Shown: piece by piece, positions 19,258 to 32,106 of the stretch | Layout of the letters: the number at the start of each line of letters is the position of its first letter | How positions within the stretch are numbered: position 1 is the stretch's first letter | Assembly: GCF_013523125.1 (NCBI RefSeq) | Contig: NZ_JAAMQJ010000026.1 | Location: 1 to 64,000, forward strand | Source: Pseudomonas entomophila | GTDB lineage: Bacteria; Pseudomonadota; Gammaproteobacteria; Pseudomonadales; Pseudomonadaceae | DNA length: 64,000 nt | Reading direction: 5' to 3' | Notes under the pieces: model-generated | The model's input: the letters and a program-made list of their open reading frames with translations, nothing else | Told to the model about the DNA's origin: nothing | Database searches by the model: none | Made by a program: the position numbers and the translations under genes

Positions 19258-21162
19258 ATGGCTGGTGGTTGGCTGCGCGTGTGCGCGTTGTTAGTGATTG
19301 GCATGTCGGGCAGCGTTGCGCTGGCCCAGGACAAGACCGCGATCGTGGTCGGGGGCGGGCTGGCCGGCCTGGCCGCCGCCGTCGAGCTGCAGGACAAGGG
19401 CTGGCAGGTGACCGTGCTCGAGGCCAAGCCCAGCGTCGGCGGGCGTTCGGGCCTGGCCACCAGCGAGTGGATCGGCAAGGACAAGGTCCAGCCAGTGCTC
19501 AACCACTACCTGGAGCGGTTCAAGCTGCAGACCCTGCCGGCGCCGGAATTCGTCCGCACGCCGGGCTACCTGATCGACGGCGAGTACGTGAGCAGCGCCG
19601 ACCTGGCGGTCAAGCAGCCGGCCACGGCCGACGCCATCACGCGCTACGAGAAGACCCTGGACGATCTGGCCCGCTCGATCGACGACCCCCTGGACCCCAA
19701 GGCCACCAGCACTCTGTTCGCCCTGGACCAGATCACCGTGTCCAGCTGGCTCGACAAGCTGCAGCTGCCTGCCACCGCGCGGCAGCTGATCAACCAGCAG
19801 ATCCGCACCCGCTACGACGAGCCGTCGCGCCTGTCGCTGCTGTACTTCGCCCAGCAGGCGCGGGTCTACCGCGGTGTCAACGACCGTGACCTGCGTGCCG
19901 CGCGCCTGCCCGGCGGCAGCCCGGTGCTGGCCCAAGCGTTCGTCAAGCAGATCAAGACCCTCAAGACCACCTCGCCGGTCAGCGCGATCAGCCAGGACAA
20001 GGACGGCGTCACGGTCAAGGTTGGCGGTGTCGGCTACCGGGCGGATTACGTGGTCATGGCCGTGCCACTGCGCGCGCTGGCCAAGATCCAGGTCACGCCG
20101 GGGCTGGACAACCAGCACGTGTCGGCGATCAAGGCGACCAACTACGGCTGGCGCGACCAGTTGCTGCTGAAGTTCAAGAAGCCGGTGTGGGAAAGTCGCG
20201 CGCGCATGTCGGGTGAGATCTACAGCAACGCCGGGCTCGGCATGCTCTGGATCGAGCCGGCGCTCAAGGGCGGTGCGAACGTGGTCATCAACCTGTCGGG
20301 CGACAACGCACGCCTGCTGCAGGCCTTCGGTGACAAGCAGATGGTCGACCAGGTGCTGATCCGCTTCCATGCCTTCTACCCGCAGGCACGTGGCGCGTTC
20401 AGCGGCTACGAAGTGCGCCGCTACAGCACCGACGCCAACACCGCCGGTGCCTACCTGGCGTACGGGCCTGGGCAGATCAGCAAGTACTGGCGACTGTGGG
20501 AGCGTCCGGTGCAGCGTATCGCCTTCGCCGGCGAGCACACCGATGCGCTCTACCCCGGCACGCTGGAAGGCGCGCTGCGCAGTGGCCAGCGCGCCGCCAG
20601 CCAGGTGCAGGACCTGGCGGCGGGCAAGTCCTTCGACCCGGTCAAGGCCGCACCGGTCGCCGCAGCGGCTGCCGCTGGCGCTGCCAAGGCGTCGGCTTCC
20701 AAAGGGGAGAGCGGGTTCTTCTCCAAGCTGTTCGGCGGTTGGGGCAAGTCTTCCGACACACCGAAGGCGGTCGAGCCCGCCGCACCGGCAGCCCCAGGCA
20801 AGGCCGCTGACGCTCAGCCGGAGAAGCCCGGCTTCTTCAAACGCCTGTTCCACTGGGGTGGAACGACCCCTGCGCCAGCCTCGACACCAGCGCCAGCCCC
20901 GGCACCTGTCACGCCCCAAGCCAAGGACGCGACACCTGCGAGCGCCCCGGCGCCCGCTGCCGAAGCGCCCGCACCGGCCGTTGCAGCGCCCAAGGCCGTC
21001 GCTGGCAAAGCGGCCCCTGGTCATGTGAAGACACCGGCCAAAATGGCTCCGGTCAAGCACGCCAGCCCGCACAAGGCGACCCCGCCGGCGACCCACAAGG
21101 CGCCCGCCAAGCCGACGAAGCACACCCCGCCCACCAAGGGTTCACCCGCTCCGGTGAACTGA
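19258..21162 (+). CDS. Exported FAD-dependent amine oxidase-like protein with Ala/Pro-rich tail
   Basis: A 634-aa flavin oxidoreductase. An N-terminal signal peptide (about residues 1-24, ending SVALAQ) precedes a Rossmann FAD site (IVVGGGLAGLAAAVEL), the E/R segment (LEAKPSVGGRSG) and the C-terminal FAD motif (IAFAGEHTDALYPGTLEGAL, near 430). After about residue 470 the protein becomes low complexity (Ala, Pro, Lys) and contains two similar aromatic motifs, GFFSKLFGGWGKS (near 484) and GFFKRLFHWGGTT (near 525). The substrate is unknown. The ATG at 19258 is preferred to the TTG at 19237 because it gives a proper signal peptide. Cytochrome b561 and YceI genes follow. Confidence 0.85.
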   Translation: MAGGWLRVCALLVIGMSGSVALAQDKTAIVVGGGLAGLAAAVELQDKGWQVTVLEAKPSVGGRSGLATSEWIGKDKVQPVLNHYLERFKLQTLPAPEFVRTPGYLIDGEYVSSADLAVKQPATADAITRYEKTLDDLARSIDDPLDPKATSTLFALDQITVSSWLDKLQLPATARQLINQQIRTRYDEPSRLSLLYFAQQARVYRGVNDRDLRAARLPGGSPVLAQAFVKQIKTLKTTSPVSAISQDKDGVTVKVGGVGYRADYVVMAVPLRALAKIQVTPGLDNQHVSAIKATNYGWRDQLLLKFKKPVWESRARMSGEIYSNAGLGMLWIEPALKGGANVVINLSGDNARLLQAFGDKQMVDQVLIRFHAFYPQARGAFSGYEVRRYSTDANTAGAYLAYGPGQISKYWRLWERPVQRIAFAGEHTDALYPGTLEGALRSGQRAASQVQDLAAGKSFDPVKAAPVAAAAAAGAAKASASKGESGFFSKLFGGWGKSSDTPKAVEPAAPAAPGKAADAQPEKPGFFKRLFHWGGTTPAPASTPAPAPAPVTPQAKDATPASAPAPAAEAPAPAVAAPKAVAGKAAPGHVKTPAKMAPVKHASPHKATPPATHKAPAKPTKHTPPTKGSPAPVN

Positions 21163-21357
21163 TTCCCCAGGACAAGGGCGTTGAAACCTCGGCGCTCTTG
21201 TTGCATCGACTCGCGCACTGGCTATCGTTAACGTTTCCTTAACAGCCAGTGACGAGACTCATCATCGTGAATGTCGATCATTTGGAGCAGGTTTTTCCGC
21301 TTTCATTCGATCTATTAAACGCTAGTCTATGCCCAGTGCTCACAGGAACTCGACCCC

Positions 21358-21912
21358 ATGCAACTGCGTAACACGCCTTCTCGGTACGGTTGGATCAGCA
21401 TCGCGCTGCACTGGAGCGTCGCGCTCACGGTGTTCAGCCTGTTCGCGCTGGGCCTGTGGATGGTCGATCTGGATTATTACGACCCCTGGCGCAAGGCCGG
21501 GCCCGACCTGCACAAGAGCATCGGCCTGACCTTGCTGGCCGTCATGCTGGTGCGAGTGCTATGGCGCCTGCTCAGCCCGCCGCCGCCGCCTGCGCTGCCC
21601 AGCCACGGTGGTTTCACCCGTGTCGCGGCCAAGACCGGGCACCTGGCGCTGTACCTGGGGTTGTTCGCGGTCATGCTGGCCGGTTACCTGATCTCCACCG
21701 CCGACGGCGTCGGCATCCCGGTGTTCGGCCTGTTCGAGGTACCGGCGCTGGTCAGCGGCCTGCCCGATCAGGCCGACACGGCGGGCACCGTTCACCTTTA
21801 CCTGGCCTGGGGTCTGGTGATCTTCGCCAGCCTGCACGGGCTGGCTGCGCTCAAACATCATGTCATCGACCGGGACGCGACCTTGCTTCGCATGCTCGGC
21901 CGCAACGCTTGA
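21358..21912 (+). CDS. Cytochrome b561 family protein
   Basis: A 184-aa inner-membrane dihaem cytochrome b of the bacterial b561 (YodB-like) family, with four predicted helices. Candidate haem histidines are in [25 protein letters not shown] and [13 protein letters not shown]. It probably moves electrons between quinol and a periplasmic acceptor. The gene lies 35 nt before a periplasmic YceI protein, a common pairing, and the two are likely cotranscribed. The start follows AGGAACT. Confidence 0.92.
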   Translation: MQLRNTPSRYGWISIALHWSVALTVFSLFALGLWMVDLDYYDPWRKAGPDLHKSIGLTLLAVMLVRVLWRLLSPPPPPALPSHGGFTRVAAKTGHLALYLGLFAVMLAGYLISTADGVGIPVFGLFEVPALVSGLPDQADTAGTVHLYLAWGLVIFASLHGLAALKHHVIDRDATLLRMLGRNA

Positions 21913-21947
21913 TGCTCAACTCACACTTGCAAAGGAAGGACCTGAGA

Positions 21948-22532
21948 ATGTTGAAGAAGACGTTTGCCGCACTGGCGCTTGGCACCGCACTGTTCACCGC
22001 TGGCCAGGTCATGGCTGCCGATTACACGATCGACAAGGAAGGCCAGCATGCCTTCGTCGACTGGAAGATCAGCCACCTGGGCTACAGCTTCATCCACGGC
22101 ACGTTCAAGGACTTCGGCGGCACGTTCAGCTGGGACAGCGCCAAGCCCGAGGCGAGCAAGATCAGCGTCGACCTGAAGACGGCCAGCCTGTGGTCCAACC
22201 ACGCCGAGCGTGACAAGCACATCGCCAGCGCCGACTTCCTGGACGTCAAGCAGTACCCGGACGCGAAGTTCGTCTCGACCGCCGTCAAGCCAACCGGCGA
22301 CAAGACTGCCGACGTGACCGGCGACCTGACCTTGCACGGCGTGACCAAGCCGGTGACCTTCAAGGCCGTGTTCAATGGCGAAGGCAAGGATCCGTGGGGT
22401 GGCGAGCGTGCCGGCTTCAATGCCAAGACTACGCTGACGCTGAGCGACTTCGGCATCAACGTCGCAAAACTGGGCCCGACGTCCCAGACGCTGGACCTGG
22501 ACATCAGCCTGGAAGGCGTGAAGCAGAAGTGA
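21948..22532 (+). CDS. YceI family periplasmic lipid-binding protein
   Basis: A 194-aa secreted lipocalin-like protein. The signal peptide is [20 protein letters not shown]..., cleaved after VMAA. The mature part begins [21 protein letters not shown] and carries the YceI features [25 protein letters not shown] and [12 protein letters not shown]. Members bind polyisoprenoid lipids such as ubiquinone-8 inside a beta barrel. The AAGGAAGGA ribosome binding site is strong. It pairs with the upstream b561 cytochrome, suggesting a role in periplasmic redox or isoprenoid handling. An intrinsic terminator follows. Confidence 0.94.
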   Translation: MLKKTFAALALGTALFTAGQVMAADYTIDKEGQHAFVDWKISHLGYSFIHGTFKDFGGTFSWDSAKPEASKISVDLKTASLWSNHAERDKHIASADFLDVKQYPDAKFVSTAVKPTGDKTADVTGDLTLHGVTKPVTFKAVFNGEGKDPWGGERAGFNAKTTLTLSDFGINVAKLGPTSQTLDLDISLEGVKQK

Positions 22533-22593
22533 TGTGAGCGAAGGGCGTCATCGGCAGAAGCGCCGCTTCTGCCGGCGCCCGATGCCAGATACA

Positions 22594-22629
22594 CGAAAGG
22601 CCAGAGGGCGCTAGCCCCTGGCCTTTTCG
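22594..22629. terminator. Bidirectional intrinsic terminator between yceI and rhlE
   Basis: CGAAAGGCCAG (22594-22604) pairs with CTGGCCTTTTCG (22618-22629), with T-rich flank on the plus strand and A-rich flank at the other side. It can serve both convergent genes. Confidence 0.8.
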
Positions 22630-22673
22630 TTGTGCGTCCGTTTGCCGGCCCCAGCAGGGCCGGCAGGGATTGC

Positions 22674-24575
22674 TCAGCCCTTGCGGGTCAGCAAGGCCGG
22701 ACGCTCACCCCGTGGACGCCCTGGGACGTCATCCAGCTGCTCGGGCGTCGGGTAACGGTCGAGCTTGGATTCCTTGCGGATGATCACGGGTTGGTTCTGC
22801 GGCTCGCGTGGACCGCGGACGGCCGGCTCCTGCCGGTTCAGGTCGTCACGGCCGCCGGCGGGTCGATTGCGTCCCTGGGCGTTGTCACGGCGCGCGCCAC
22901 CGTTGTTGCGTGGACGCTTGTCACCGCCGTTCGCGCCGCCGGCACCACCCCGAGGAGCGTTCGTCCCACGGCCTTGGCCGCCTGCGGGCGTGCGCGGTGC
23001 GCCTTGCCCCTGGCCTTGACCTTGACCGTCACCGGACTTGCCACGGTTACGGCCCTGGTTACGGTTCTGGTAAGGGCTGACGTAGTCGGCACGGTTGCCG
23101 AAGTTGTCGACCTCATCGTCCAGGAAGACTTCCGGGTCGCGGTCGGCCCGTGCGGCAGGGGCGCCGTCCTGCGGCTTGCCGGACGCCGGTTGGCGCGGCT
23201 TGTTGTCACGCGGCTTGCGAGCTGGACGACCGTCGGCCGCCGGCTTGTCGCTGCGCTCGGTTCTGTCGTTCTTCTCGCCCGACGCCTTGGCAGTGCCCTG
23301 ACGCGCCTTGCCCTTGTCCTTGCCTTTGTCCTTGCGCCCGCCGGCATCATCGGTGCGGGGCTGGTTGCGCCCGCCACGGCCCTGTGGCTGGCGTTCACGG
23401 ACTTCCGGCTTCTCGGCTTCCACCTGGCTGGCATCGAAGCCCATCCAGTCGCCATCGGGGATGCGCTGACGGGTGACGCGCTCGATGCTCTTGAGCAGCT
23501 TCTCTTCGTCCGGCGCCACCAGCGAGATGGCCTCGCCGGAGCGGCCCGCACGACCGGTACGGCCGATACGGTGCACGTAGTCTTCCTCGACGTTCGGCAG
23601 CTCGAAGTTCACCACGTGGGGCAACTGGTCGATGTCCAGGCCGCGCGCGGCGATGTCGGTGGCCACCAGGATGCGCACGCTGTTGGCCTTGAAGTCGGCC
23701 AGCGCCTTGGTGCGCGCGTTCTGGCTCTTGTTGCCATGGATCGCGGCGGCGGTCAGGCCGTGCTTCTCGAGGTATTCGGCCAGGCGGTTGGCGCCGTGCT
23801 TGGTACGGGTGAACACCAGCACCTGTTCCCAGGCACCCAGGGTGATCAGGTGGGCCAGCAGGGCGCGCTTGTGGCTGGCGGCCAGGCGGTAGACCCGTTG
23901 CTCGATGCGCTCGACCGTGGTGTTCGGCGGCGTGACTTCGATGCGCTCGGGGTTGTGCAGCAGCTTGTCGGCCAGCTCGGTGATGTCCTTGGAGAAGGTT
24001 GCCGAGAACAGCAGGTTCTGGCGCTTGGCCGGCAGCCGGGCCAGGACCTTCTTCACGTCATGGATGAAGCCCATGTCGAGCATGCGGTCGGCTTCGTCGA
24101 GTACCAGGATCTCGACGCGCGAGAGGTCGACGCTGCCTTGGCCGGCCAGGTCGAGCAGGCGACCCGGGCAGGCGACCAGCACGTCCACGCCCTTGGCCAT
24201 GGCCTGCACCTGCGGGTTCATGCCGACGCCGCCGAAGATGCAGGCGCTGACGAACTTGAGGTCGCGGGCGTAGAGCTTGAAGCTGTCGTGCACCTGGGCC
24301 GCGAGCTCGCGGGTCGGTGTCAGGACCAGGACGCGCGGCTGGCGCGGGCCGTGGCGTTGCGATTTGTCCGGATGACCCGCCGGGAACAGGCGCTCGAGAA
24401 TCGGCAGGGCGAAGCCGCCGGTTTTACCCGTCCCTGTCTGTGCGGCGACCATCAGGTCGCTGCCTTGCAACACGGCGGGAATCGCCCGCTGTTGCACGGG
24501 GGTCGGCTGGGTGTAGCCCGCAGCCTCGATAGCGCGGACTAGAGCCTCGGAGAGACCGAGGGAGGCGAAGGACAT
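22674..24575 (-). CDS. rhlE: ATP-dependent DEAD-box RNA helicase RhlE
   Basis: A 633-aa helicase. Q motif (YTQPTPVQQRAIP), Walker A (AQTGTGKTGGF), DEAD (LVLDEADRMLDMGF), SAT (LFSATFSK) and the RecA2 motifs (ATDIAARGLDIDQLPHV, HRIGRTGRAGRSG) are in order within residues 1-380. The remaining 250 residues are a disordered, highly charged Arg/Gly/Asp/Lys-rich tail with many RGG/GQGQG runs, typical of pseudomonad RhlE proteins and likely to aid RNA binding or condensation. The ATG at 24575 gives MSFASLGLSEAL; a TTG two codons upstream is possible. Confidence 0.92.
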   Translation of the reverse strand: MSFASLGLSEALVRAIEAAGYTQPTPVQQRAIPAVLQGSDLMVAAQTGTGKTGGFALPILERLFPAGHPDKSQRHGPRQPRVLVLTPTRELAAQVHDSFKLYARDLKFVSACIFGGVGMNPQVQAMAKGVDVLVACPGRLLDLAGQGSVDLSRVEILVLDEADRMLDMGFIHDVKKVLARLPAKRQNLLFSATFSKDITELADKLLHNPERIEVTPPNTTVERIEQRVYRLAASHKRALLAHLITLGAWEQVLVFTRTKHGANRLAEYLEKHGLTAAAIHGNKSQNARTKALADFKANSVRILVATDIAARGLDIDQLPHVVNFELPNVEEDYVHRIGRTGRAGRSGEAISLVAPDEEKLLKSIERVTRQRIPDGDWMGFDASQVEAEKPEVRERQPQGRGGRNQPRTDDAGGRKDKGKDKGKARQGTAKASGEKNDRTERSDKPAADGRPARKPRDNKPRQPASGKPQDGAPAARADRDPEVFLDDEVDNFGNRADYVSPYQNRNQGRNRGKSGDGQGQGQGQGAPRTPAGGQGRGTNAPRGGAGGANGGDKRPRNNGGARRDNAQGRNRPAGGRDDLNRQEPAVRGPREPQNQPVIIRKESKLDRYPTPEQLDDVPGRPRGERPALLTRKG

Positions 24576-24795
24576 GGGCAATCCTGTTCTAGTGGGGGCT
24601 GAGCCCTATGGGATGATCGTGCCTGGCGCGATGGGCATCGAGGGATGCGATCGCGTCCGGTACTGCTGGATCTTTCGATGCAATCAAGGGTGGCGCGACG
24701 ACGCGAGTCGCGTGTCACTGCCGTTCGAATGCCTGTTGCAAGACCGAGCGTCCGGGCGTGAGCCTAGGCGGGAAGGTCGGAGTATAACAGAGCAT

Positions 24796-25575
24796 TCAGG
24801 GTGTGCCGCTGTCCTGCTGCTCAATGGCGTCAGGAAGCGCACGGGTGTACTCGGGCAGTTCGAAGGCCTGGAAACCAGGCTCTTGCCGCAAGCGCTGCAA
24901 CTCTTCGGCAAACCGCTGCGCCAATCGTTCAGCACCCGGTCGAATCCCCAGTGCCAGGTACTGGGGGCGACGTTGGATCAGCAGAGGCAGCATTTCGACC
25001 GAGTCGGCGATGCCCATCTGCTGGATCAGATAGTGCCCGACATGGCGGTCCGTGACCAGCATGTCGATGCGTCCGCGCACTAATTTGCCGAAATTGGCCT
25101 CGTGGGTCTGCGCCGTTTCCCGACGAAAGAGCGTCGACGTGTTGAAGGCCGGACCATAGTCGTAGTCGGGCGAGGTCCCGATCAGCAGGCCCGCCAGGTC
25201 TTCCAAATGGTGCACCGGATGAGGGCGGGTCCGCGACTGGAACAGCACGAACTCCACCTGCGAGAGCGGTTCGGGCGCGTAGACCAGGTAGCGCTCGCGC
25301 TCCGGCGTGTGGAGCACATCCAGCACACCATCGGCCTGACCTTGCTCGACCATGGCCAAGCAGCGGCGCCAGGGCATGAACTGCCAGTCCACCTCGATGC
25401 CGAGGCGACGAAAGACCTCGGCGGCAAGACGCTGATGCACGCCCGCCGGCTGGCCGGCCTGCAAATGGACATAGGGCGCCCAATCGTCGCTGACGATGCG
25501 CAGGCGCTCGGCATGGGCGACCGCACTCGACAGGACGAGCAGAGCGATCCAGAGAAGACGTGCGAAATGGGGCAT
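24796..25575 (-). CDS. Periplasmic substrate-binding protein (amino-acid ABC transporter type)
   Basis: A 259-aa protein with a signal peptide (MPHFARLLWIALLVLSSAVAHA) and a family 3 solute-binding fold. RIVSDDWAPYVHLQAGQPAGV opens lobe 1, and ERYLVYAPEPL and VTDRHVGHYLIQQMG belong to the later lobe. No permease or ATPase is nearby, so it may be an orphan binding protein or a sensor-like relative (many such Pseudomonas proteins are of unknown ligand). It lies between rhlE and metF with no obvious operon partner. Confidence 0.85.
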   Translation of the reverse strand: MPHFARLLWIALLVLSSAVAHAERLRIVSDDWAPYVHLQAGQPAGVHQRLAAEVFRRLGIEVDWQFMPWRRCLAMVEQGQADGVLDVLHTPERERYLVYAPEPLSQVEFVLFQSRTRPHPVHHLEDLAGLLIGTSPDYDYGPAFNTSTLFRRETAQTHEANFGKLVRGRIDMLVTDRHVGHYLIQQMGIADSVEMLPLLIQRRPQYLALGIRPGAERLAQRFAEELQRLRQEPGFQAFELPEYTRALPDAIEQQDSGTP

Positions 25576-25672
25576 CGCGGCAGAGTACGATGGATGATCG
25601 ACGAGGGCTAGAAGAATGGAATCAGGACGTGCAGCGCGTCACGTTCGGCCAGGGACGAACGCGACGAGCGGT

Positions 25673-26518
25673 TCAGCGCGGCAACTGCAGGTTGTTCCAG
25701 ATGGCCATGCTGGCCTCGGCTTGGTTCAACGTGTAGAAGTGCAGGCCGGGTGCGCCCCCTGCGAGCAATTGTTCGCACATGCGGGTGATCACCTCTTCGC
25801 CGAACGCCTGAATGCTGCGCACGTCGTCGCCATAGGCTTCCAGCTGCTTGCGGATCCAGCGCGGGATGTCGGCACCGCACGCATCGGAGAAGCGTGCCAG
25901 CTTGCTGTAGTTGGTGATCGGCATGATGCCGGGGATCAGCGGGATGTCCACGCCCATCTTCTGCACACGTTCGACGAAATGGAAGTAGCTGTCGGCGTTG
26001 AAGAAGTACTGGGTGATCGCACTGTCGGCACCGGCCTTGACCTTGCGCACGAAGTTGCTCAGGTCGCTCTCGAAATCACGGGCCTGCGGGTGCATCTCCG
26101 GGTAGGCCGCGACTTCCAGGCGGAAGTGGTCGCCGGTTTCCTGGCGGATGAATTCCACCAGGTCGCTGGCATAGCGCAGCTCGCCATACGACATGCCCAT
26201 GCCCGACGGCAGATCGCCGCGCAGGGCAACGATACGCTGGATGCCGGCCTGCTGGTACTGCTCGAGCAGGGCGCGCAGTTCGGCCTTGCTGTCGCCGACG
26301 CAGGACAGGTGCGGCGCGGCCGGGACCTTCACTTCGTGTTCCAGTTGCAACACGGTGTTGAGGGTACGGTCACGGGTAGAGCCACCGGCACCATAGGTGC
26401 AGGAGAAGAATTCAGGGTTCAGCGTGGCCAACTGGCGGGCGACGCCCATCAGTTTTTCATGGCCGGCTTCTGTCTTGGTCGGAAAGAACTCGAAGCTGTA
26501 ACTGCGTTTTTCTGACAT
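25673..26518 (-). CDS. metF: Methylenetetrahydrofolate reductase
   Basis: A 281-aa FAD enzyme that reduces 5,10-methylene-THF to 5-methyl-THF, the methyl donor for methionine synthesis. SYSFEFFPTKTEAG, FSCTYGAGGSTRD, IVALRGDLP and the ADSAITQYFFNADSYF segment are family marks. The ATG at 26518 is chosen; upstream codons read through repeats. It follows ahcY on the same strand with a 189-nt gap holding inverted heptamer repeats, so it may share the SAH-riboswitch transcript or have its own promoter. Confidence 0.96.
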   Translation of the reverse strand: MSEKRSYSFEFFPTKTEAGHEKLMGVARQLATLNPEFFSCTYGAGGSTRDRTLNTVLQLEHEVKVPAAPHLSCVGDSKAELRALLEQYQQAGIQRIVALRGDLPSGMGMSYGELRYASDLVEFIRQETGDHFRLEVAAYPEMHPQARDFESDLSNFVRKVKAGADSAITQYFFNADSYFHFVERVQKMGVDIPLIPGIMPITNYSKLARFSDACGADIPRWIRKQLEAYGDDVRSIQAFGEEVITRMCEQLLAGGAPGLHFYTLNQAEASMAIWNNLQLPR

Positions 26519-26707
26519 GGGTCTTCCTCTAGCTGCAAGCGCTGGGCTGCACGCTACAAGTGAAAGCCTGACCAGCTGCAAGCGGTGAGCTGCAAGCTAC
26601 AAGTAAGAGCAGAACGCGGCGCCTGAGGGGCAGGAGGTGAGCAAAACAGCAAGCGCTGCAGTCGAATCTTGCAGCTTGCAGCTCACCTCTCCCTCAACCG
26701 CAGCGCC
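26519..26707. repeat. ahcY-metF gap with inverted heptamer repeats
   Basis: Heptamer-type words occur in both orientations (AGCTGCAAGC near 26531 and 26574, CTTGCAGCTTGCAG near 26668). A perfect 15-bp inverted repeat is formed by 26584-26598 (GGTGAGCTGCAAGCT) and 26673-26687, which could fold into a long hairpin in the ahcY-metF transcript. Confidence 0.75.
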
Positions 26708-30132
<3,425 letters not shown>

Positions 30133-30357
30133 CCCGGTTCCTGTAACAGAGGGTTCCAATTCATTGCCCGAATGACTCAGGCAATCGTTGGATGACCTTA
30201 ACCACGGTTCGGGGCACAGCTTATGACCAGAATCCTACGGAACGTTCAGCTTCAACACGCCGCTAGAACCTTTTTCGTCGGCCAGTACTCCTAGCTGCAA
30301 GCAGGTCTCAACGACTGCGCTGCCCGTTTTCCTACCCGTTTCAACGAGGATTCTGCC

Positions 30358-30744
30358 ATGACCGTTGCCCTGTGGTGCGTGCTGGTCGCGATTGTCCTGC
30401 CGCTGGTCTGCACGCTGATCGCCAAGCTCAGCAGTGGTCGTTTCGGCATGAAGGACAACCATGACCCACGTGGTTTTCTCGACACGCTGGAAGGGTTGCC
30501 CCGCCGTGCCCACGCGGCGCAGCAGAACAGCCACGAAGCGCTGCCGCCCTTCATCGCCGCCGTGCTGGTGGCCGACCTGGTCGGCAATGCGGACCAGGTC
30601 ACCCAGGACGTACTGGGCGTGCTCTACATCACCAGCCGCCTGCTCTACATCATCTGCTACCTGGCCGACTGGGCCATGCTGCGTTCGCTGGTCTGGGCCG
30701 CGGGGCTGGCCATCGTCGTGGCCTTCTTCGTCGTCTCGGCCTGA
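30358..30744 (+). CDS. MAPEG family membrane protein
   Basis: A 128-aa protein with four predicted helices of the MAPEG superfamily (membrane-associated eicosanoid and glutathione metabolism). The conserved loop reads GFLDTLEGLPRRAHAAQQNSHEALPPF in the cytoplasmic segment, including the Glu-x-Pro and Asn-His-Glu features. Bacterial members may have glutathione transferase or peroxidase activity, but the role here is unknown. A ribosome binding site (ACGAGGA) precedes the ATG. It is convergent with mltA. Confidence 0.88.
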   Translation: MTVALWCVLVAIVLPLVCTLIAKLSSGRFGMKDNHDPRGFLDTLEGLPRRAHAAQQNSHEALPPFIAAVLVADLVGNADQVTQDVLGVLYITSRLLYIICYLADWAMLRSLVWAAGLAIVVAFFVVSA

Positions 30745-30754
30745 CCGCCCGTCG

Positions 30755-31912
30755 TCAAGGCATCGTGGGCACGTCCGGCAGCGGCGCGCCCTTGGGCCAC
30801 AGCAGCCATATCTGACCTTTCTGCTTCATGTCGCCGGCCAGTTGCCCTGCCAGGGGGCCAGTGCCCCAGAACAGGTCGGCGCGCACTTCGCCGGTGATGG
30901 CGCCGCCGGTGTCCTGGGCGGCCACCGGGCGGATCACCGGGCTGCCGTCGGGGCGCGTGGTCGACAGCCACAACAGGCTCCCCAGCGGGATCACCTTGCG
31001 GTCGATGGCCACGCTGTAGCCGGCGGTCAGCGGAACGTTGAGCGAACCGCGGGGCCCTTCGTTGCTGTCCGGGCGTGTGCTGAAGAACACATAGCTGGGG
31101 TTGCTCGCCAACAGTTCCGGCACGCGTTCGGGGTGCGCCTGGGCCCAGGCGTGGATGGCGCCCATGGTCACGTCGTCTTTCTTCAGTTCGCCTTGTTCGA
31201 CCAGCCAGCGACCGATCGGGCGGTACGGGTGGCCATTCTGATCGGCATAGCCGACGCGCAGCAGTCGGCCATCGGCCAGTTGGATGCGCCCGGACCCCTG
31301 AATCTGCAAGAACTGCAAGTCCATCGGATCGGTCAGCCAGGCCAGGATCGGTGCCTGTGCGCCCTGACGGTAGATCGTATCGGCCGTGTCGTAGGGCTTG
31401 AGCACGTTGCCTTCGAGCCGGCCGCGCAGGCGTTTGCCCTTGAGTTCGGGGTAGACACTGGCCAGGTCCACGGTGACCATGTCAGGCGGTACGCCGTAGA
31501 CCGGTACGTTGGCGGCTCCCGCTTTTTCCAGGCTGCCGTAGTAGATGGGTTCGTAATAACCGGTGATCAGGCCGTCGGCGCTGTTCTGCGCCGAGCGCAT
31601 GCCATACACCTGAAGATGCTGCTGCATGAAGGTGCGAACCTGGGCAGGCTCGCTCGGTACGGCGCTCGCCGCTTCGCAGACCGGCGACCAGACCGGATTG
31701 CGGGTAAGTTTCTCGCAGCCGCTGCGCCAGGCCTGGAAGCCCGCCAGCAGGTCGTCCTCGCTGACAGCCGGCAGGTCTTGCCAGCTGGCCGGGACATAGG
31801 TGGCGATGGCATGGGGTTCGGCTGGGGGCTTGTCGTTGTCGTTGCCGTTGCAGCCGGCCAACAGGGCCAGCGCGGGAAGCGCCCAGGCCAAGGGGCGCAA
31901 AACAGAAATCAT
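30755..31912 (-). CDS. mltA: Membrane-bound lytic murein transglycosylase A
   Basis: A 385-aa outer-membrane lipoprotein that cleaves the MurNAc-GlcNAc bond of peptidoglycan with formation of 1,6-anhydroMurNAc. The lipobox LLAGC puts the lipidated cysteine at residue 21. Family segments include LITGYYEPIYYGSLEK, QIQGSGRIQLADG and the 3D domain with catalytic aspartates (VAAQDTGGAITGEVRADLFWG). Length is typical. A terminator for the upstream DUF1090 gene lies just before it. Confidence 0.95.
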   Translation of the reverse strand: MISVLRPLAWALPALALLAGCNGNDNDKPPAEPHAIATYVPASWQDLPAVSEDDLLAGFQAWRSGCEKLTRNPVWSPVCEAASAVPSEPAQVRTFMQQHLQVYGMRSAQNSADGLITGYYEPIYYGSLEKAGAANVPVYGVPPDMVTVDLASVYPELKGKRLRGRLEGNVLKPYDTADTIYRQGAQAPILAWLTDPMDLQFLQIQGSGRIQLADGRLLRVGYADQNGHPYRPIGRWLVEQGELKKDDVTMGAIHAWAQAHPERVPELLASNPSYVFFSTRPDSNEGPRGSLNVPLTAGYSVAIDRKVIPLGSLLWLSTTRPDGSPVIRPVAAQDTGGAITGEVRADLFWGTGPLAGQLAGDMKQKGQIWLLWPKGAPLPDVPTMP

Positions 31913-31964
31913 GGAGGCTTCCTTGAGCGGGCATGGACATGGCCTGCCGCTGTCGTTCGTCGGG

Positions 31965-32013
31965 GAAAATCGTCAGGCCAGCGGTTTCACACGACGGCCG
32001 CTGGCCTGACGAT
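31965..32013 (-). terminator. Strong intrinsic terminator after DUF1090 gene
   Basis: A perfect 16-bp inverted repeat, ATCGTCAGGCCAGCGG (31969-31984) and CCGCTGGCCTGACGAT (31998-32013), with a 13-nt loop. On the minus strand it is followed by TTTTCCCC, as expected for rho-independent termination of the gene at 32107-32502. Confidence 0.85.
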
Positions 32014-32106
32014 CCTAACGCACCCTTTGGCCAGCGCAAGCCTCGACGCCCTGCTTCTCGAATGGTACGCAACCCGTGGTCGGGCGACGACCGGAAGCCG
32101 AGCGGC

